A stretch of 43,404 bases of DNA from Massilia sp. MS-15 (GTDB lineage: Bacteria > Pseudomonadota > Gammaproteobacteria > Burkholderiales > Burkholderiaceae_D): NCBI RefSeq assembly GCF_020176695.1, contig NZ_JAIWIA010000055.1, positions 1 to 43,404 of the forward strand, in the 5' to 3' direction. A program made the position numbers and the translations under genes. Below the pieces are notes generated by a model that had not been told where the DNA came from, did not search any database, and saw only the letters and a program-made list of their open reading frames with translations. Below, one piece after another: positions 16,640 to 24,795 of the stretch (positions are counted from its first letter, which is position 1; every line of letters starts with the position of its first letter).

Positions 16640-17728
16640 ATGCGCCACCTCATCGCCCTGTTCGCTTGCAGCCTCGTCATGGCTTCGGCAAGCGCGAGCG
16701 AAGCTGCTCCACAAGCCAGGCCCGACGGCAAGTCGGCCGACGTCAAAGCCATCCTCGAAGGCAAGGTCAAGATCGGCGCGGCCAAGCCCGACATGAAGGC
16801 CCTGGTGGCGGCGGCCGACGCCCGTACCGCTGCTGCCGCCGCACCTGCGCCGGCCCCGGCCCGCACTGCGCCGGCCGCCAGCGAGGAGCAGGCGGAAGTC
16901 GACCTGTCGGTGCGCATCGCCGAGCGCCTGGCCCAGCTGCGCGAACAGCAGGCCGCGCGCAATGCCGCGGCCGCGCGCGCGCGCAAGGCCGCGGAAGCGA
17001 AGCGCCGCAAGGAAGCCGAGGCCGCCATCGCCGTCGCCAGCCAGCCGAAGAACGGCACCCACTGGTCCTACGAGGGCGAGTATGGTCCGGCCAACTGGGC
17101 CAACATTAATTCGAACTGGGCCAAGTGCAGCACCGGCAAGCGCCAGTCGCCGATCGACCTGCGCGACGGCATCAAGGTCGAACTCGAGCAGATCGCCTTC
17201 GACTACCACCCCAGTTCGTTCAGCGAGATCGACAACGGCCACACCATCCAGGTGACGGTCGGCGGCGGCAACTTCCTCACCGTGGGTAACATGACCTACG
17301 AGCTGCAGCAGTTCCACTTCCACCGTCCGTCGGAAGAGCGCATCAACGGCAAGGGCAGCGAGATGGTGATCCACTTCGTGCACCGCAGCTACGAAGGCAA
17401 GCTCCTGGTGCTGGCCGTGCTGCTCGAGCGCGGCAAGGCCAATCCGATGATCCAGACCGTGTGGAACAACCTGCCGCTGGAAAAGCAGCAGGCCGTGTCG
17501 CCCTCGATCATGATCGATCCGAACGAGGCGCTGCCGGAGAAGCGCGACTATTTCACCTACATGGGTTCGCTGACCACGCCACCCTGTACCGAAGACGTGC
17601 TGTGGATCGTCATGAAGCAGCCGATGCAGGCGTCGCCCGCGCAGATGGCGCTGTTCTCGCGCCTGTATCCCTACAATGCGCGGCCGGCCCAGGCGGGCAA
17701 CGGCAGGATGATCAAGGAATCGAACTGA
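16640..17728 (+). CDS. Exported alpha-class carbonic anhydrase with long N-terminal extension
   Basis: A 362-residue zinc enzyme that interconverts CO2 and bicarbonate in the periplasm. A signal peptide covers residues 1-20. Residues 35-135 are an Ala/Pro stretch and a charged helix (Arg/Lys/Glu/Ala-rich, coiled-coil-like), unusual for the family. The anhydrase domain starts at HWSYEGEYGP (141). Zinc ligands are His226 and His228 (QFHFHRP) and His245 (VIHFVH). His201 is the likely proton shuttle, LTTPP (311-315) holds the gatekeeper Thr, and Cys163/Cys316 can form the usual disulfide. I chose ATG 16640 because the signal peptide starts there; a TTG at 16601 is in frame. Confidence 0.9.
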   Translation: MRHLIALFACSLVMASASASEAAPQARPDGKSADVKAILEGKVKIGAAKPDMKALVAAADARTAAAAAPAPAPARTAPAASEEQAEVDLSVRIAERLAQLREQQAARNAAAARARKAAEAKRRKEAEAAIAVASQPKNGTHWSYEGEYGPANWANINSNWAKCSTGKRQSPIDLRDGIKVELEQIAFDYHPSSFSEIDNGHTIQVTVGGGNFLTVGNMTYELQQFHFHRPSEERINGKGSEMVIHFVHRSYEGKLLVLAVLLERGKANPMIQTVWNNLPLEKQQAVSPSIMIDPNEALPEKRDYFTYMGSLTTPPCTEDVLWIVMKQPMQASPAQMALFSRLYPYNARPAQAGNGRMIKESN

Positions 17729-17750
17729 GGGAGCGGAGCGGCTGCGCTGT

Positions 17751-18545
17751 TCAGCTGATCCGGTAGGTACCGGTCCAGGTCTGCCCGGCATCCAGGGTCA
17801 GCGGATCGAGCAGCGCCGGCTCGACGCACACGAAGCGCTGGTACTCGTCGTTTTCCAGGTCGGGCAGGGCGGCCGCGTCGACCGCGCCCGGATTCCACAC
17901 GACGGCGTCGGTGAAGCCGGCCTGCTCCAGCGCCAGGCTGCGCGCGCCGGTGGCCAGCTGGGCGCGTCCGGCCACGTGCGGATAGACGGCGTCGAGCTTG
18001 TCGAGAATCGAGATCTCGTCCGAGGAGATACCCTCGATGCGCACCGCGCACACGTCCGGTACCAGGTGGTAAGCATGCAGCGCGGCCGAGAACGGGAAGG
18101 GCGCGGCGCCGAGGTTGCGCACGGTGAGCGCCATCTGCAGTGTATTGGCGCGCAGGGCCACCCGCAGCGACAGCGCGAAGGTGTGCGGCCAGGCGTCGGC
18201 CACGGTGCTCGGCAGGTCGCCCGCGGCCAGGTCGAACACGGCCCAGGCGGTGTCGCCATCCAGCCCGCTGTCTTCCAGGCGCCAGGTGCTCACGCGCGCA
18301 AAACCGTGGCGCATGCCGCGGCCGCGTTCGGCGAACTGGGGGAAGATCACCGGCACGCCGCCGCGGATGGCACGGCTGCCATCAAGCGCCGAACGGCTGC
18401 TGAGGAACAGGCGCTCGGCGCCGTCGGCGCCCTTCCACGACACCAGGTGGGCGCCATACAGGGTCACGGTGGCCTCGGCGCCGTCCGGCGCCTGGATGCG
18501 GATCGCGGGCAGCTGGCCGCAGGTGGTATGGGTGGCGAGGTTCAT
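17751..18545 (-). CDS. yeaD: D-hexose-6-phosphate mutarotase (YeaD-like)
   Basis: A 264-residue aldose-1-epimerase-fold protein of the glucose-6-phosphate 1-epimerase group, interconverting alpha and beta hexose 6-phosphates. Recognisable segments are LYGAHLVSWK, the phosphate-site stretch IRGGVPVIFPQF, HGFARVSTW and FVCVEPA. The length is normal. It follows amiC by 13 bases on the minus strand, so it is probably the last gene of a tsaE-amiC-yeaD unit, and converges on the carbonic anhydrase gene with a 22-base gap. Confidence 0.88.
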   Translation of the reverse strand: MNLATHTTCGQLPAIRIQAPDGAEATVTLYGAHLVSWKGADGAERLFLSSRSALDGSRAIRGGVPVIFPQFAERGRGMRHGFARVSTWRLEDSGLDGDTAWAVFDLAAGDLPSTVADAWPHTFALSLRVALRANTLQMALTVRNLGAAPFPFSAALHAYHLVPDVCAVRIEGISSDEISILDKLDAVYPHVAGRAQLATGARSLALEQAGFTDAVVWNPGAVDAAALPDLENDEYQRFVCVEPALLDPLTLDAGQTWTGTYRIS

Positions 18546-18558
18546 GGTGTCGTCGCAA

Positions 18559-19974
18559 TCAGGTCTGGCGGCTCTTGGCCATCGGCGGGTTGTCGGCGAA
18601 GTAGCGCTTGATGCCCTTGGTGATGGCCTCGGCCAGCTGGTTCTGGTAGCCGTCGTCGCGCAGCCTGGCTTCTTCCTCCGGGTTCGAGATGAAGGCAGTT
18701 TCCACCAGAATCGAGGGAATGTCAGGCGCTTTCAGCACGGCGAAGCCGGCCTGCTCGACCGCGGCCTTGTGCAGGCGGTTGATGCCGCCGATCTCGGTCA
18801 GCACGGCCTTGCCGACTTTCAGGCTGTCGTTGATCTGGGCCGTGGTGGACAGGTCGAACAGCACGCTGGCGATCTGCTTGTCCTGCACCGCGAAGTTGGC
18901 GCCGCCGACCAGGTCGGCCTTGTTCTGGTCGTTCGCCAGCCAGCGCGCCGCGCTCGAGCTGGCGCCTTTTTCCGACAGCACGAACACCGAGGAGCCGCGC
19001 GCCGTCGGCGAGATCCAGGCGTCGGCATGGATCGACACGAACAGGTCGGCCTGCACCTTGCGCGCCTTCTGCACGCGCTGGCCGAGCGGCACGAAATAAT
19101 CGCCGTCGCGGGTCAGCATCACGCGCGTGTTGGGCAGCTGTTCCAGCTTGGCCTTGAGGCGCTTGGCCACCGCCAGCACGATGTCCTTCTCGCGGCTGCC
19201 GTTGGCGCCGATCGCGCCCGGGTCTTCGCCGCCGTGGCCGGGGTCGAGCGCGATGGTCACCATGCGCACCACTTTCGGCGCCGGCGCCTTGGCCCCGCGC
19301 GCGGGCGTCGGCTGCACGGCCTGGGGCGGCGGCGTGCCGTCCAGGGCCGACATCTCGGATTCGAGCTTGGCGATCGCATCGGGGCCGACGCCGGTCTGGG
19401 CCGGCGGCGTGGCCGGCAGGGGCGAGGCCGGGTTGGCGCCGCCGGCGGCGGCCGCCGTGTCGCCGGTGCTCCATTCTCCCTTTTCGATCAGGGCCGCGAT
19501 CGGGTCCACCGGCTGGGTCGGATACAGGTCGAAGATCAGGCGGTGCCGGTAGCCGGCCACCGGCGCCAGCGTAAACACCTGGGGCTTGACGGCTTCCTTC
19601 AGGTCGAACACGAGGCGCACCACGTTCGGCCGGTTCTGGCCGACCCGCACCTGCTTGATGTAGGGGTCGTTCGGCTCGACCTTCGCGACCAGGCTTTTCA
19701 AGGTGTCGTTCAGGGCCAGGCCGTCGATGTCCACCACCAGGCGCGGCGGATCGGGCACGAGGAAATGCTCGGTCGCCAGAATGCTGTCGTTTTCCAGCGT
19801 GACGCGGGTGTAGTCGGGCGCGGGCCAGACCCGCACGGCCAGGATCTGGGCGGCGCTGGCGGGCAGCGGCGCAAGCACGGACAGCAGCAGCGTGCCGCCG
19901 GCCTTGAGCAGGGTGCGGCGGCGAGGCGAACGGGCGCTCAGGGAGGCGGAGGATAGGCGAGACGGTCGAGGCAT
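18559..19974 (-). CDS. amiC: N-acetylmuramoyl-L-alanine amidase (AmiC type)
   Basis: A 471-residue periplasmic amidase that cleaves the MurNAc-L-Ala bond of peptidoglycan during daughter-cell separation. It has a twin-arginine-type signal (RRRTLLKAG, then a hydrophobic core ending ASAA), an N-terminal AMIN domain for cell-wall targeting (about 50-170), a Pro/Ala linker, and an Amidase_3 domain from about 235. Zinc and catalytic residues are visible in ALDPGHGGEDPG, SREKDIV, SIHADA and VETAFISN. The start at 19974 overlaps the tsaE 3' end by 37 bases, suggesting coupled translation. Activation by an EnvC/NlpD-like partner is expected from the family. Confidence 0.93.
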   Translation of the reverse strand: MPRPSRLSSASLSARSPRRRTLLKAGGTLLLSVLAPLPASAAQILAVRVWPAPDYTRVTLENDSILATEHFLVPDPPRLVVDIDGLALNDTLKSLVAKVEPNDPYIKQVRVGQNRPNVVRLVFDLKEAVKPQVFTLAPVAGYRHRLIFDLYPTQPVDPIAALIEKGEWSTGDTAAAAGGANPASPLPATPPAQTGVGPDAIAKLESEMSALDGTPPPQAVQPTPARGAKAPAPKVVRMVTIALDPGHGGEDPGAIGANGSREKDIVLAVAKRLKAKLEQLPNTRVMLTRDGDYFVPLGQRVQKARKVQADLFVSIHADAWISPTARGSSVFVLSEKGASSSAARWLANDQNKADLVGGANFAVQDKQIASVLFDLSTTAQINDSLKVGKAVLTEIGGINRLHKAAVEQAGFAVLKAPDIPSILVETAFISNPEEEARLRDDGYQNQLAEAITKGIKRYFADNPPMAKSRQT

Positions 19975-20423
19975 AGCAGGCCTGGTTGAGACAACGCCTG
20001 CAATTCTACCTCACGCCCGAGACCGCTGACATTGAGCAAGACCCGTACGTCGGGCGGGGGCAACACCGGCTCGCCCTTTTCCGGCCATTCGACGATGCAG
20101 ACATTCTGCCCGTCGAAATCCTCGCGAAAGCCGGCGTCGAGGAATTCCTCGGGGCTGGACATGCGGTACAGGTCGTAGTGGATGATCTGCCCCGGCTGGC
20201 CGTCGATCTGCACCCGGTAGGGCTCGGACAGGGTATAGGTCGGGCTCTTGACGGTGCCGCGGTGGCCGGCGGCCTGGATCAGGGCGCGCGTGAGCGCCGT
20301 CTTGCCGGCGCCGAGGTCGCCGTGCAGGTAGAGCACGAGGCCGGGCCGCAGCGCGCGGGCAAGCGCCGCGCCAAGGGCGGCGGTGGCGGATTCGTCTGCC
20401 AGGTAGGCTTTGAAAGGCTGCAT
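19938..20423 (-). CDS. tsaE: tRNA threonylcarbamoyladenosine biosynthesis ATPase TsaE
   Basis: A 161-residue P-loop ATPase required for t6A37 synthesis together with TsaB, TsaC and TsaD. The Walker A motif GDLGAGKT is followed by TLIQAAG-type helices, SPTYTLSEPY and HYDLYR, all diagnostic. I chose the ATG at 20423 because homologues start there; the frame stays open further upstream without support. The queG gene begins 53 bases away on the other strand, the same divergent arrangement as in E. coli. TsaD is also in this window (33029-34069). Confidence 0.93.
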   Translation of the reverse strand: MQPFKAYLADESATAALGAALARALRPGLVLYLHGDLGAGKTALTRALIQAAGHRGTVKSPTYTLSEPYRVQIDGQPGQIIHYDLYRMSSPEEFLDAGFREDFDGQNVCIVEWPEKGEPVLPPPDVRVLLNVSGLGREVELQALSQPGLLCLDRLAYPPPP

Positions 20424-20476
20424 CGAATAAAATAGCGGGTTAGGCGGCACCCTTGGGCCGCATCGTTCCATCTGCC

Positions 20477-21610
20477 ATGCCGACACCTTCTCCTGACCTG
20501 CACGCACTTGCCCGCACCATCAAGACCTGGGGCGCGGAACTTGGTTTCGCCGAGCTGCGTATCGCCGACGTCGACCTGGCGCATGCGGAAGCCGGACTGC
20601 AGGCCTGGCTGGACGCCGGTTGCCATGGCGAGATGGATTATATGGCAAGCCACGGCATGAAGCGTGCCCGCCCCGGCGAACTGGTGCCGGGCACGGTGCG
20701 CGCCATCGTCGCGCGCATGGACTACCTGCCCCGGGACCGGGGTGAACACTGGCGCGCCGAGGAAAGCGCGCGCCAGCTGGAGCCGGGCGCCGCCGTGGTC
20801 TCGGTGTATGCGCGTGGCCGCGACTACCACAAGGTGCTGCGCAACCGCCTGCAGGCCCTGGCCGAGCGCGTGAAGGCGCTGGTGGGCGAACTGGGCTACC
20901 GCGTGTTCACGGATTCGGCGCCGGTGATGGAATTGCCGCTGGCGGAAAAAGCCGGCCTCGGCTGGCGCGGCAAGCACACGCTGCTGCTGTCGCGCACGGC
21001 CGGCTCCACCTTCTTCATCGGCGAGATCCTGGTCGACCTGCCCTTACCTAGCGATCCGCCCACCGGCGCCCATTGCGGCGGGTGCCAGGCCTGCATCACG
21101 GTCTGCCCGACCGAGGCCATCCTGGGACCGGGGCGGCTCGATGCGCGACGCTGCATTTCCTATCTCACCATCGAACTCAAGGGCAGCATTCCCGAGGAGC
21201 TGCGGCCGCTGATCGGCAACCGCATCTACGGCTGCGACGACTGCCAGCTGGCCTGCCCGTGGAACAAGTTCGCGCAGCGCGCGCAACTGCCCGATTTCGA
21301 CGAGCGCAACGGCCTGGGCGGCGCCAGCCTGGTTGCGCTGTTCGGGTGGGAAGAAGAGGAATTCAACCGCCGCATGGAAGGCAGTCCGATCCGCCGCATC
21401 GGCCACGAGCGCTGGCTGCGCAACCTGGCGGTCGGGCTGGGCAATGCCGCCGCCAGCCCGGCGGGGAAGGGCGACGCCGCGATCGTGGCGGCGCTGCGCG
21501 CGCGTGCCGGTCATCCTTCGCCCCTGGTGCGCGAGCACGTGGCCTGGGCACTGGCGCGCCATGGGCTGGCGCCCGCTGGGTCACTCGATGCGCTTGAGGC
21601 GCAGGCCTGA
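20477..21610 (+). CDS. queG: Epoxyqueuosine reductase QueG
   Basis: A 377-residue cobalamin and iron-sulfur enzyme for the last step of queuosine synthesis at tRNA position 34. Two [4Fe-4S] binding runs are visible: CGGCQACITVCP and CDDCQLACPWN, plus the lone Cys in DARRCISYLT. N-terminal segments such as MDYMASHGMKRARPGELVPG match the family. Its C-terminal helices look HEAT-like. The ATG at 20477 was chosen over a TTG at 20453. The 3' end overlaps the convergent DUF3052-like gene by 30 bases. Confidence 0.95.
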   Translation: MPTPSPDLHALARTIKTWGAELGFAELRIADVDLAHAEAGLQAWLDAGCHGEMDYMASHGMKRARPGELVPGTVRAIVARMDYLPRDRGEHWRAEESARQLEPGAAVVSVYARGRDYHKVLRNRLQALAERVKALVGELGYRVFTDSAPVMELPLAEKAGLGWRGKHTLLLSRTAGSTFFIGEILVDLPLPSDPPTGAHCGGCQACITVCPTEAILGPGRLDARRCISYLTIELKGSIPEELRPLIGNRIYGCDDCQLACPWNKFAQRAQLPDFDERNGLGGASLVALFGWEEEEFNRRMEGSPIRRIGHERWLRNLAVGLGNAAASPAGKGDAAIVAALRARAGHPSPLVREHVAWALARHGLAPAGSLDALEAQA

Positions 21611-21958
21611 CCAGTCGCCGTCGATCGAGATCATCGCCACCGCCGTGATGCCGTTTTCCTTGGCATAGGCGTTGATCGAATCGCGGTTGATGTCGGTGGC
21701 TTTCGATGCGGTCTGCTTCAGGTAGGCGATCCACAGCGAACCCTTGTCTCCCAGCCGCTCCTTGGCGATCGGCAGGTAGTGCTCGAGTTCCTTGCGGTTG
21801 AGCACGAACATCAGGATCACGTCGAAGGGCCCGTCGCCTTCCTGCACGATCTGCTGCGGCATCTGCGCCGCGGCACCGGGATTGGCCTGGCCGTTGAGGA
21901 TCAGCATCGATTTCGCCGTCCTCAGGAACATCTTGTCTGCAACTGTCTTTTCGCTCAT
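21581..21958 (-). CDS. DUF3052-like small protein
   Basis: A 125-residue soluble protein of unknown function. The centre reads FDVILMFVLNRKELEHYLP, then KGSLWIAYLKQTASKATDIN and the end DWSGLRLKRIE. This pattern (hydrophobic strand, predicted helix, LWIAYxK, terminal WSGLRLxxR) recalls DUF3052-type proteins, but I hold the family name loosely. The start at 21958 gives MSEKTVADKMF; the upstream extension is not supported. It lies 132 bases downstream of the response regulator on the same strand and overlaps the queG 3' end. Confidence 0.6.
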   Translation of the reverse strand: MSEKTVADKMFLRTAKSMLILNGQANPGAAAQMPQQIVQEGDGPFDVILMFVLNRKELEHYLPIAKERLGDKGSLWIAYLKQTASKATDINRDSINAYAKENGITAVAMISIDGDWSGLRLKRIE

Positions 21959-22090
21959 GAGAATTCCCAAAATGCAATTGCACCGTCGCCACAACGGAGA
22001 CAGGCGCGGCGGGTTCCGGCCCATTCTACAAGGCTTCCGGCAAATGGCAGGGACGCTTGCCTGATGCAATGGAGCGCCTTGCCGCGCACC

Positions 22091-22681
22091 TTACTTGAGC
22101 AGGCCGGCCAGTTCCACGGCGGTCTTGACCCGCATCTTGTCGAAGATGTGCGCGCGGTGCACCTCGACCGTGCGCATGCTGATGCCGAGCTTGTCCGCCA
22201 CCACCTTGTTCATCATCCCGGCCAGGATCAGGTCCAGCACTTCGCGCTCGCGCGCCGACAGGGTGGCCAGGCGTGCCTGCACCAGGGCCGCTTCGCGCGC
22301 CCTGCGCGAGGCGGCCAGGGCCTCCTCGACCCGGTCCATCAGGACGTTGTCATTGAAGGGCTTCTCGAAGAAATCGAAGGCGCCGCGCTTGAGCGAGTCG
22401 ACGGCCATCGGCACGTCGCCGTGGCCGGTGAGGAAAATCACGGGCAGGCGCGCGCTCAGGCCGTTTTTTACCAGCTGGTCAAATACCGCGATGCCATTCA
22501 TGTCGGGCATGCGCACGTCCAGCAGCACGCAGTCGCCCTGCGGATCCGGTTCGCCGGCGGCGGCGATGGCATCCAGGAAGGCCTGGCCGCCGGCATGGCC
22601 GCGCGCCTCCAGGCCGCGCGACTGCGCCAGCCAGGCGAGGGCGTCGCGAATGACATCTTCGTCGTCGACGATGTGCAGCAT
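22091..22681 (-). CDS. FixJ/DctR-type response regulator
   Basis: A 196-residue two-component regulator. The receiver domain has the acidic pair DDE (6-8), the phospho-acceptor Asp55 (LLDVRMPD), Thr85 (FLTGHGD) and Lys107 (FEKPF). The LuxR-type helix-turn-helix at the C-terminus reads LSAREREVLDLILAG, then VADKLGISMRTVEVHR. It is 47 bases downstream of the histidine kinase on the same strand, so the two form a pair. Gene organisation and domain types match DctR of the DctS/DctR dicarboxylate system. Confidence 0.9.
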   Translation of the reverse strand: MLHIVDDEDVIRDALAWLAQSRGLEARGHAGGQAFLDAIAAAGEPDPQGDCVLLDVRMPDMNGIAVFDQLVKNGLSARLPVIFLTGHGDVPMAVDSLKRGAFDFFEKPFNDNVLMDRVEEALAASRRAREAALVQARLATLSAREREVLDLILAGMMNKVVADKLGISMRTVEVHRAHIFDKMRVKTAVELAGLLK

Positions 22682-22728
22682 GGGGCGGGTCTCCGTGTCG
22701 TGGTCGCGGCAAGCGCCGCAGGCGGATT

Positions 22729-24717
22729 TTAGCCCAGCGTCCCGCCCGCCGCTTGCGCCGGCAGCGCGAAGCTGAACACGGTGCCGCCGCCCGGATTGGG
22801 CGCGTGGCTCAGGGTGCCGCCGTGGAATTCGATCGCCGTGCGGCAGATCGACAGCCCCATGCCCATACCGTCGAGCTTGGTCGAGTAGAAGGGCGAGAAC
22901 AGGCCGGCTGCCACGTCCGGCGCGATGCCGTGGCCGCGGTCGATCACCGACACCGTCACCATGCCGTCGGCGTGGGCGGCGGCGATGCGCAGCACGCGCT
23001 GCGCCAGCGGGGTGTCATGCATGGCCTCGACCGCGTTGCGGGTCAGGTTGAGCAGCACCTGCTCCAGCATCAGGCGGTCCGCCTCCACCCTGGGCAGGCC
23101 GGACGGCAGTTCCACGCGCAGCGCCACCCCGGCCTGGCGCGCCTGCAGCTCGACCAGCGCGCGCACCCCCTCGACCACATCCTGGATCGTCACCGGTTCG
23201 CGGCGCGGCTCGCGCTTCTTGACGAACTCGTGCACGCTGCGAATGATCTGGCCGGCGCGCTGGGCCTGCTGGCGCGCCTGTTCCAGCGCATGGCGCAGCC
23301 TGCCGGTGTTCACCGGCTCGCCGGCCTGGGTGCTGCGTTCGAGCACGTTGAGGGCACCGGCCGTATAGCTCGAGATCGCCGCCAGCGGCTGGTTCAGCTC
23401 GTGCGCCAGCATCGAGGACATCTCGCCCATGGTGGCCAGGCGCGCGCTGGTTTCCAGTTTTTCCTGCTGCTGGCGGTTGAGTTCCTCGGCACGCTTGCGG
23501 TCGGTGATGTCCTGGATCGAGCTCATCCAGCCGGTCTGGCGCCCGTCGGCATCGACCAGCGGCGCCTCGTACACCAGCACCGGCACCCGCTGGCCGTCGG
23601 GACGCTGGAACACGGTCTCGAACTGGGGCACGACCGTGCCCGACAGCACGCTCTGGAAGCGCTCCTCGTATTCGGAAAGCACTTCCGGCGCCCAGTAGGG
23701 CATCGGCGGCTTGCGTCCCACCAGCTGCTCGGCCGGTACCCCGACGATCTCGCAGAAGGCCCGGTTCACATAGGTGACGCGGCCCTCCAGGTCGCGCGCG
23801 CGCAGGCCGGTGATCAGGGAGTTTTCCATCGCCGTGCGGAAGGCCATCTGCTGGCGCAGCGCGCTCTCGGCCGCCAGCGTGCGCGAGATGTGGCGCCACA
23901 GGGTGGCCAGGCTCAGCACCAGGCCGAGGGCCAGCACGATCACCGAGCCCACCAGCAGGTTCGGTAGCAGCTGGGGGGCGCGCTTGACGCTGTCGGTGGA
24001 CAGCACCACCAGTGCGCCCGGCAGGTCCAGCTCGCGGCGGTGGGTGTACACGCCGCGCCCCGGGCCGCCGGCCGCGCGCCGTGCCACCGGATGGTCGTCG
24101 CGGTCGAGCAGGGTCAGGGCATTGTCCTGGGCGAACCACCAGGGCACGGTTTCGTCGAGCAGGACCTGCAGGCTGTAGGTGGCGACCAGGCTGCCGGCCG
24201 GCTTGCCGTTCGCATACAGGGGCAAATAGTAGTCGAGCAGCCCGGGCGTGGCGGCCGAGGCGCCATACGGCTCGCTGTAGCGGCCGCTGCGGGTGGCGCC
24301 CGCGACCTCGGCCGCGAGCAGGGTCGCGGCGGGCAGGGCGGCTGGGGGTGCGGCCCCGTGGGTCTCGCGCAGCGCGCCGTCCGGTCCGTACCAGCTCACG
24401 CGCACCAGTTCGTGGCCGTTGCTGAACATCTGCCGCAGACGCGCCTGCAGGGCTTCCGGCGCGGGCGGCCGCGCCACCAGGTCGGCCGCCAGCGCGCCCA
24501 GCGCTTCCTCGCTGCGCGCCAGCTCGAAGCGCAGGGTCTGCTCGACCCACAGCGTGTCTGCAATCAATTGCTCCTGGCGCTCGGTGGCTTCCATCTGGCG
24601 CGCCTGCCAGGGCAGCCAGATCAGCACCGCCAGGAACAGCAGCACCAGCAGTACCGGTACCAGCCAGCGCCAGGAGCGCGCGCGCTGCGCCGGCGGCTGG
24701 GTGAACGGAAATTTCAT
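22729..24717 (-). CDS. PAS-containing sensor histidine kinase (DctS-like)
   Basis: A 662-residue membrane kinase. TM1 is about 19-36, a ~210-residue periplasmic sensor region follows, and TM2 is 250-274. A PAS domain lies at about 295-410 and ends with the typical SSIQDITDRKRAEE. The HisKA box has His439 (MLAHELNQPLAA), and the ATPase domain has Asn561 (LNLTRNAVEA), DRGHGIAP (593-600) and GMGMGLSI (617-624). Length and layout match DctS, which senses C4-dicarboxylates. The ATG at 24717 has GGAG four bases upstream. It is divergent from a DctP-family receptor gene, with 78 bases between the starts. Confidence 0.88.
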   Translation of the reverse strand: MKFPFTQPPAQRARSWRWLVPVLLVLLFLAVLIWLPWQARQMEATERQEQLIADTLWVEQTLRFELARSEEALGALAADLVARPPAPEALQARLRQMFSNGHELVRVSWYGPDGALRETHGAAPPAALPAATLLAAEVAGATRSGRYSEPYGASAATPGLLDYYLPLYANGKPAGSLVATYSLQVLLDETVPWWFAQDNALTLLDRDDHPVARRAAGGPGRGVYTHRRELDLPGALVVLSTDSVKRAPQLLPNLLVGSVIVLALGLVLSLATLWRHISRTLAAESALRQQMAFRTAMENSLITGLRARDLEGRVTYVNRAFCEIVGVPAEQLVGRKPPMPYWAPEVLSEYEERFQSVLSGTVVPQFETVFQRPDGQRVPVLVYEAPLVDADGRQTGWMSSIQDITDRKRAEELNRQQQEKLETSARLATMGEMSSMLAHELNQPLAAISSYTAGALNVLERSTQAGEPVNTGRLRHALEQARQQAQRAGQIIRSVHEFVKKREPRREPVTIQDVVEGVRALVELQARQAGVALRVELPSGLPRVEADRLMLEQVLLNLTRNAVEAMHDTPLAQRVLRIAAAHADGMVTVSVIDRGHGIAPDVAAGLFSPFYSTKLDGMGMGLSICRTAIEFHGGTLSHAPNPGGGTVFSFALPAQAAGGTLG

Positions 24718-24763
24718 AAGACTCCGGTTTTCGTTACACTGTCGGGCCAGGGGAGACAGGATT

Positions 24764-24794
24764 GTTCCCACCCATCATATTCCGTTCCCGCCCA
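24764..24794. promoter_or_regulatory. Phased direct repeat in the dctS/dctP intergenic region
   Basis: GTTCCCACCCA (24764-24774) and GTTCCCGCCCA (24784-24794) match at 10 of 11 positions and are spaced exactly 20 bases start to start, two helical turns. They sit between the divergent kinase and receptor genes. This could be a tandem binding site for the response regulator; that is inference. The second unit ends one base before the receptor start codon. Confidence 0.45.
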
Positions 24795-24795
24795 G

